This document shows, piece after piece, positions 60,285 through 64,000 of a stretch of 64,000 nucleotides of DNA; position 1 is the stretch's first letter, and each line of letters starts with the position of its first letter. The notes beneath the pieces are model-generated. The model did not search any database. It had not been told where the DNA came from and was given only the letters and a program-made list of their open reading frames with translations. The stretch lies in the NCBI GenBank assembly GCA_050181915.1, contig JBFXCS010000001.1:1302001-1366000 (forward strand), given 5' to 3'. The position numbers were made by a program, and so were the translations under genes. This DNA comes from JBFXCS01 sp050181915 (lineage in GTDB: Bacteria > Actinomycetota > Thermoleophilia > Miltoncostaeales > Miltoncostaeaceae).

Positions 60285-60856
60285 TGTGCCCGTCGCCCCT
60301 CGGTCGCGTCCAGACCCGCATCGCCATCCTCATCGGGCCGGCGATCCTGGGCCTCATCCTCTGGGCGGCCACCGGCAACGAGGGCTACCTCGTCCTGATC
60401 GGCGTGTACCTGCTGATGGGCGCGGCCCTCGACGCGGGCCTCTACCCCTTCATCATCCGCTGGCAGCCGCCGTGGCTCACCTTCGTCCTGGCGGTGGGCG
60501 AGTACGTGATCCTGATCATCCTCGGCCGGGTCCTGGAGGTCGGGCTGTCCGACTGGCAGGCCACCTGGTTCTACTGGGTGAGCTGGGCCGTCGCGATCGC
60601 CACCAAGATCGTCATCCTGCCCTTCGTCTCGCTGAGCTGGATCGAGGACGCCGGGGAGTTCCGCCAGACCGGATGGACGGTCGACGCCGGCCAGGTGCCG
60701 CGCGCGGTGGACCTGATGCCGATCGACGTGGCCGGGCCGCCGCCCGCCCTCGCCCGCGAGTTCTCGGTCGTGCGGCCGGTCCCCGACGAGATCCGCGACA
60801 TCGCCCCGCCCTCGGTGATCGAGCGCGCGCCCGGCGGGGTCGCCCCGGACCGGTGA
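60284..60856 (+). CDS. integral membrane protein of unknown function
   Basis: 190 residues with about four hydrophobic helices (around 12-28, 34-52, 62-82 and 96-116) and a soluble C-terminal tail of about 65 residues (IEDAGEFRQTGWTVDAGQVP, then Pro-rich). No family recognised. Its ATG shares one base with the flavoprotein stop, so the two are co-translated and may act together, for example as a membrane anchor or electron-transfer partner; this is inference. Confidence 0.7.
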   Translation: MCPSPLGRVQTRIAILIGPAILGLILWAATGNEGYLVLIGVYLLMGAALDAGLYPFIIRWQPPWLTFVLAVGEYVILIILGRVLEVGLSDWQATWFYWVSWAVAIATKIVILPFVSLSWIEDAGEFRQTGWTVDAGQVPRAVDLMPIDVAGPPPALAREFSVVRPVPDEIRDIAPPSVIERAPGGVAPDR

Positions 60857-60905
60857 GGCCGGACGGTCCGGCCGGGGCGGGCGCCGGGCGCCCGCCCCGC
60901 GCGGA

Positions 60906-61330
60906 TCAGCGGTCGGCGACCTTCAGGCGGTTCTCGGCGCGGCGGCGGGCGCCCTCCGCGGCGACCCGGGCGACGTCGTCGTCGCCGGCCTCCGCCAGGG
61001 CGGCCTGCGCCCGCTCCAGGGCGGCGGCGGCGCGCTCGCGGTCGATCTCCTCGGCCCGCTCGGCCTGCTCGACCAGCACCAGCACGCGGTCCTCCTCCAC
61101 CGAGAGGTAGCCCTCGGTGGTGGCGTAGACGACCTCCGTGTCGTCGAGCAGCTTGATGCGGGTCTCCCCCATCTTGAGGAACGCGATGAAGGGCGTGTGG
61201 CGCGGCAGGATGCCCACCTCGCCGGCGACGCTCGGGGCGATCACCATGTAGGCGAGGTCGTCGAAGACCGCGCCCTCCGGGGTGAGCAGCTGGACTCCGA
61301 GGCGTTTGCGCTCCTGGCCGACGGCGGTGC

Positions 61331-61334
<4 letters not shown>
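60906..61334 (-). CDS. atpC: F1-ATPase epsilon subunit
   Basis: Rotor subunit that can inhibit ATP hydrolysis. 142 residues: an N-terminal beta-sandwich (GVQLLTPEGAVFDDLAYMVI, GEVGILPRHTPFIAFL) and a C-terminal helical hairpin (about 92-140) rich in Ala, Arg and Glu. The GTG overlaps the atpD stop (GTGA). Last gene of the atp operon, facing the membrane-protein gene tail to tail. Confidence 0.95.
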
Positions 61335-62740
<1,406 letters not shown>

Positions 62741-62772
62741 TTCTCTCGATCTCTCCTCGGGGTGGCTTCGGG

Positions 62773-63678
62773 TCAGGTGAGGGCGTCGGCGCCCGCCACG
62801 ACCTCCAGGATCTCCTGGGTGATCGCGGCCTGGCGGGCGCGGTTCATCGCGAGCGTGAGGGAGTCGATGAGCACGCCGGCGTTGTCGGTGGCGTTGCGCA
62901 TCGCGGTGCGCCGGGCCGCCAGCTCGGCGGCGGCGCTCTCCAGCAGCGCGCGGTAGATGGTGGTGTCGAGGTAGGTCGGAAGGAGGGCCTTCAGGAACTC
63001 GTCGGCGTCCGGCTCGAACAGCGCCAGACCGCGGCCGGGCTCCGGCGCCTCGTCCTCCTCGCCGTCGTCGTCGGCGTCGAGCACGACGGTGCGCTCGATC
63101 GGCAGGAGCTGCTCGGTGGTCACCCTCTGCTCGAGCACCGACTTGAAGGCGTTGTAGACCACCACCACCCGGTTGACCTCCTCCTCGCGGAAGCGGCCCA
63201 CCAGGTGCTCGGTGACCTGCTCGGCGTCGGCGTAGGTCGGCTCGGCGGAGAAGCCCTGGAACACGCGGTCCACCGCCAGGTTGCGGAACGCCAGGGTGCC
63301 GGCGCCCTTCTTGCCCACCGCGGTGTACTCGATGTCCGAGAAGCCCTCGGCGCGCAGGTCGTTCGCCAGGGCGAAGCCGGTGCGCAGGATGTTCACGTTG
63401 AACGCGCCGGCCAGGCCGCGGTCGCCCGTGATCGCGACGATCACGGCGCGCCCCTCGGCGGGGCGCTCCTCGAGCAGCGGGATGCCCTTGGTGCCGCCGC
63501 CCTGACGGGCCGCCTGCGCCATCAGCCGGCGCATCGACCGCGCGTAGGGGCGCAGCGCCTCGATGTTGCCCTGGGCGCGACGCAGCTTCGCCGACGCCAC
63601 GAGCTCCATGGCGCGCGTGATCTTGCGCGTGTTGCGGACCGAGTCGATCCGCCGCTTGATGTCCCGTGTGGTGGCCAC
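62773..63678 (-). CDS. atpG: F1-ATPase gamma subunit
   Basis: Central shaft of ATP synthase. 301 residues: N-terminal helix MATTRDIKRRIDSVRNTRKI then TRAMELVASAKLRRAQ; globular Rossmann-like part (GDRGLAGAFNVNILR); and C-terminal helix ATDNAGVLIDSLTLAMNRAR then QAAITQEILEVVAGADAL. An acidic insert (DADDDGEEDEAPEPG, about 200-214) lies in the globular part, as in other actinobacteria where such inserts restrain ATP hydrolysis. Confidence 0.97.
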   Translation of the reverse strand: MATTRDIKRRIDSVRNTRKITRAMELVASAKLRRAQGNIEALRPYARSMRRLMAQAARQGGGTKGIPLLEERPAEGRAVIVAITGDRGLAGAFNVNILRTGFALANDLRAEGFSDIEYTAVGKKGAGTLAFRNLAVDRVFQGFSAEPTYADAEQVTEHLVGRFREEEVNRVVVVYNAFKSVLEQRVTTEQLLPIERTVVLDADDDGEEDEAPEPGRGLALFEPDADEFLKALLPTYLDTTIYRALLESAAAELAARRTAMRNATDNAGVLIDSLTLAMNRARQAAITQEILEVVAGADALT

Positions 63679-63690
63679 GTGCTGTCCGGG

Positions 63691-64000
63691 CTAGGCCGTG
63701 GCCGCGGCGGGCTCGGCCTCGGCCTCCGGCTCCTCGGCGGGCGGCTCGACGAAGCCGACCACGGCCTTCGCGATCTCGCCGATCTTGGCGGCGTCCTCGT
63801 CGGAGAGCTGGCCGCTGTCGCGGATCGCGGTGAGCACCTCCGGCGCCCGCTCGCGCACCGCGCCGCGGATCGACTCGTTGACGCCCGGGACGTCGGCGAC
63901 CTCGACGTTGTCGAGGAAGCCCTCGTTGGCGGCGTAGATCACGGCGACCTGCTCCTCCATCGGCCACGGCGCGTACGCCGGCTGGTTGAGGGTCGCGACG
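63691..64000 (-). CDS. atpA: F1-ATPase alpha subunit, C-terminal part (runs off the right edge)
   Basis: Only the last about 102 residues are present: LNQPAYAPWPMEEQVAVIYA (family-typical C-terminal domain), then a helical region and an acidic Pro/Glu/Ala tail ending PAAATA. It lies 12 bp upstream of atpG in the order atpA-G-D-C. Confidence 0.95.
   Translation of the reverse strand, partial: VATLNQPAYAPWPMEEQVAVIYAANEGFLDNVEVADVPGVNESIRGAVRERAPEVLTAIRDSGQLSDEDAAKIGEIAKAVVGFVEPPAEEPEAEAEPAAATA

Overview
The window is about three-quarters G+C by eye, with tightly packed genes and frequent GTG starts. It has a housekeeping content typical of Actinomycetota: infC-rpmI-rplT, pheST, argCJ, secA-prfB-ftsEX, smpB-rnr, an LCP cell-wall enzyme, a class F-like sortase and several Ser/Thr kinases with FHA proteins. 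The mixture suggests a deep actinobacterial lineage of the Thermoleophilia kind. That placement is an inference from gene content; no rRNA gene is present to test it.

Layout. 1-5079: the 5' part of argG, an aldo/keto reductase, a voltage-sensor-like membrane protein, a GAF-GAF-GGDEF cyclase and two small uncharacterised genes around a 22-bp palindrome. 5086-12894 (minus strand): a translation/arginine run infC-rpmI-rplT-rRNA methyltransferase-pheS-pheT-argC-argJ. 13080-19548: a divergent proA-like gene, an HU protein, a flavin monooxygenase, YaaA, and a large secreted protein fusing a possible thioester domain, four repeats and a sortase domain. 19684-23404: an MFS pump with a divergent TetR regulator, then hipBA. 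23533-23897: an unannotated tmRNA gene (ssrA, minus strand). 23943-26618: lutABC.

26668-36712 (minus strand): smpB, rnr, an S41 protease, ftsX, ftsE, prfB (with the programmed +1 frameshift), secA and the ribosome-hibernation factor. tmRNA, SmpB and RNase R, the partners in ribosome rescue, therefore sit within about 5.5 kb, separated only by lutABC. 36773-41200: comF, mtnA, ahcY and a phosphoglucose/phosphomannose isomerase. 41239-48000: a sugar nucleotidyltransferase, a UDP-glucose dehydrogenase split by an intein exactly at its catalytic cysteine, an LCP glycopolymer ligase and an M20 hydrolase. These suggest a route from fructose-6-P to activated sugars and on to wall glycopolymer attachment.

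48119-60856: a hydrolase, a second MFS transporter, a GNAT, an FKBP, then a signalling operon (Ser/Thr kinase, two tail-anchored FHA proteins, a beta-lactamase-fold lipoprotein), a CPA2 antiporter with an unusual duplicated secreted N-terminal domain, a second membrane kinase, a flavoprotein and a membrane protein. 60906-64000: atpC, atpD, atpG and the 3' end of atpA.

Two window-wide patterns stand out. Twelve adjacent gene pairs share a 4-bp NTGA stop/start overlap. At least seven genes have a TANNNT-like -10 box exactly 6 nt before the start codon, which points to leaderless mRNAs.
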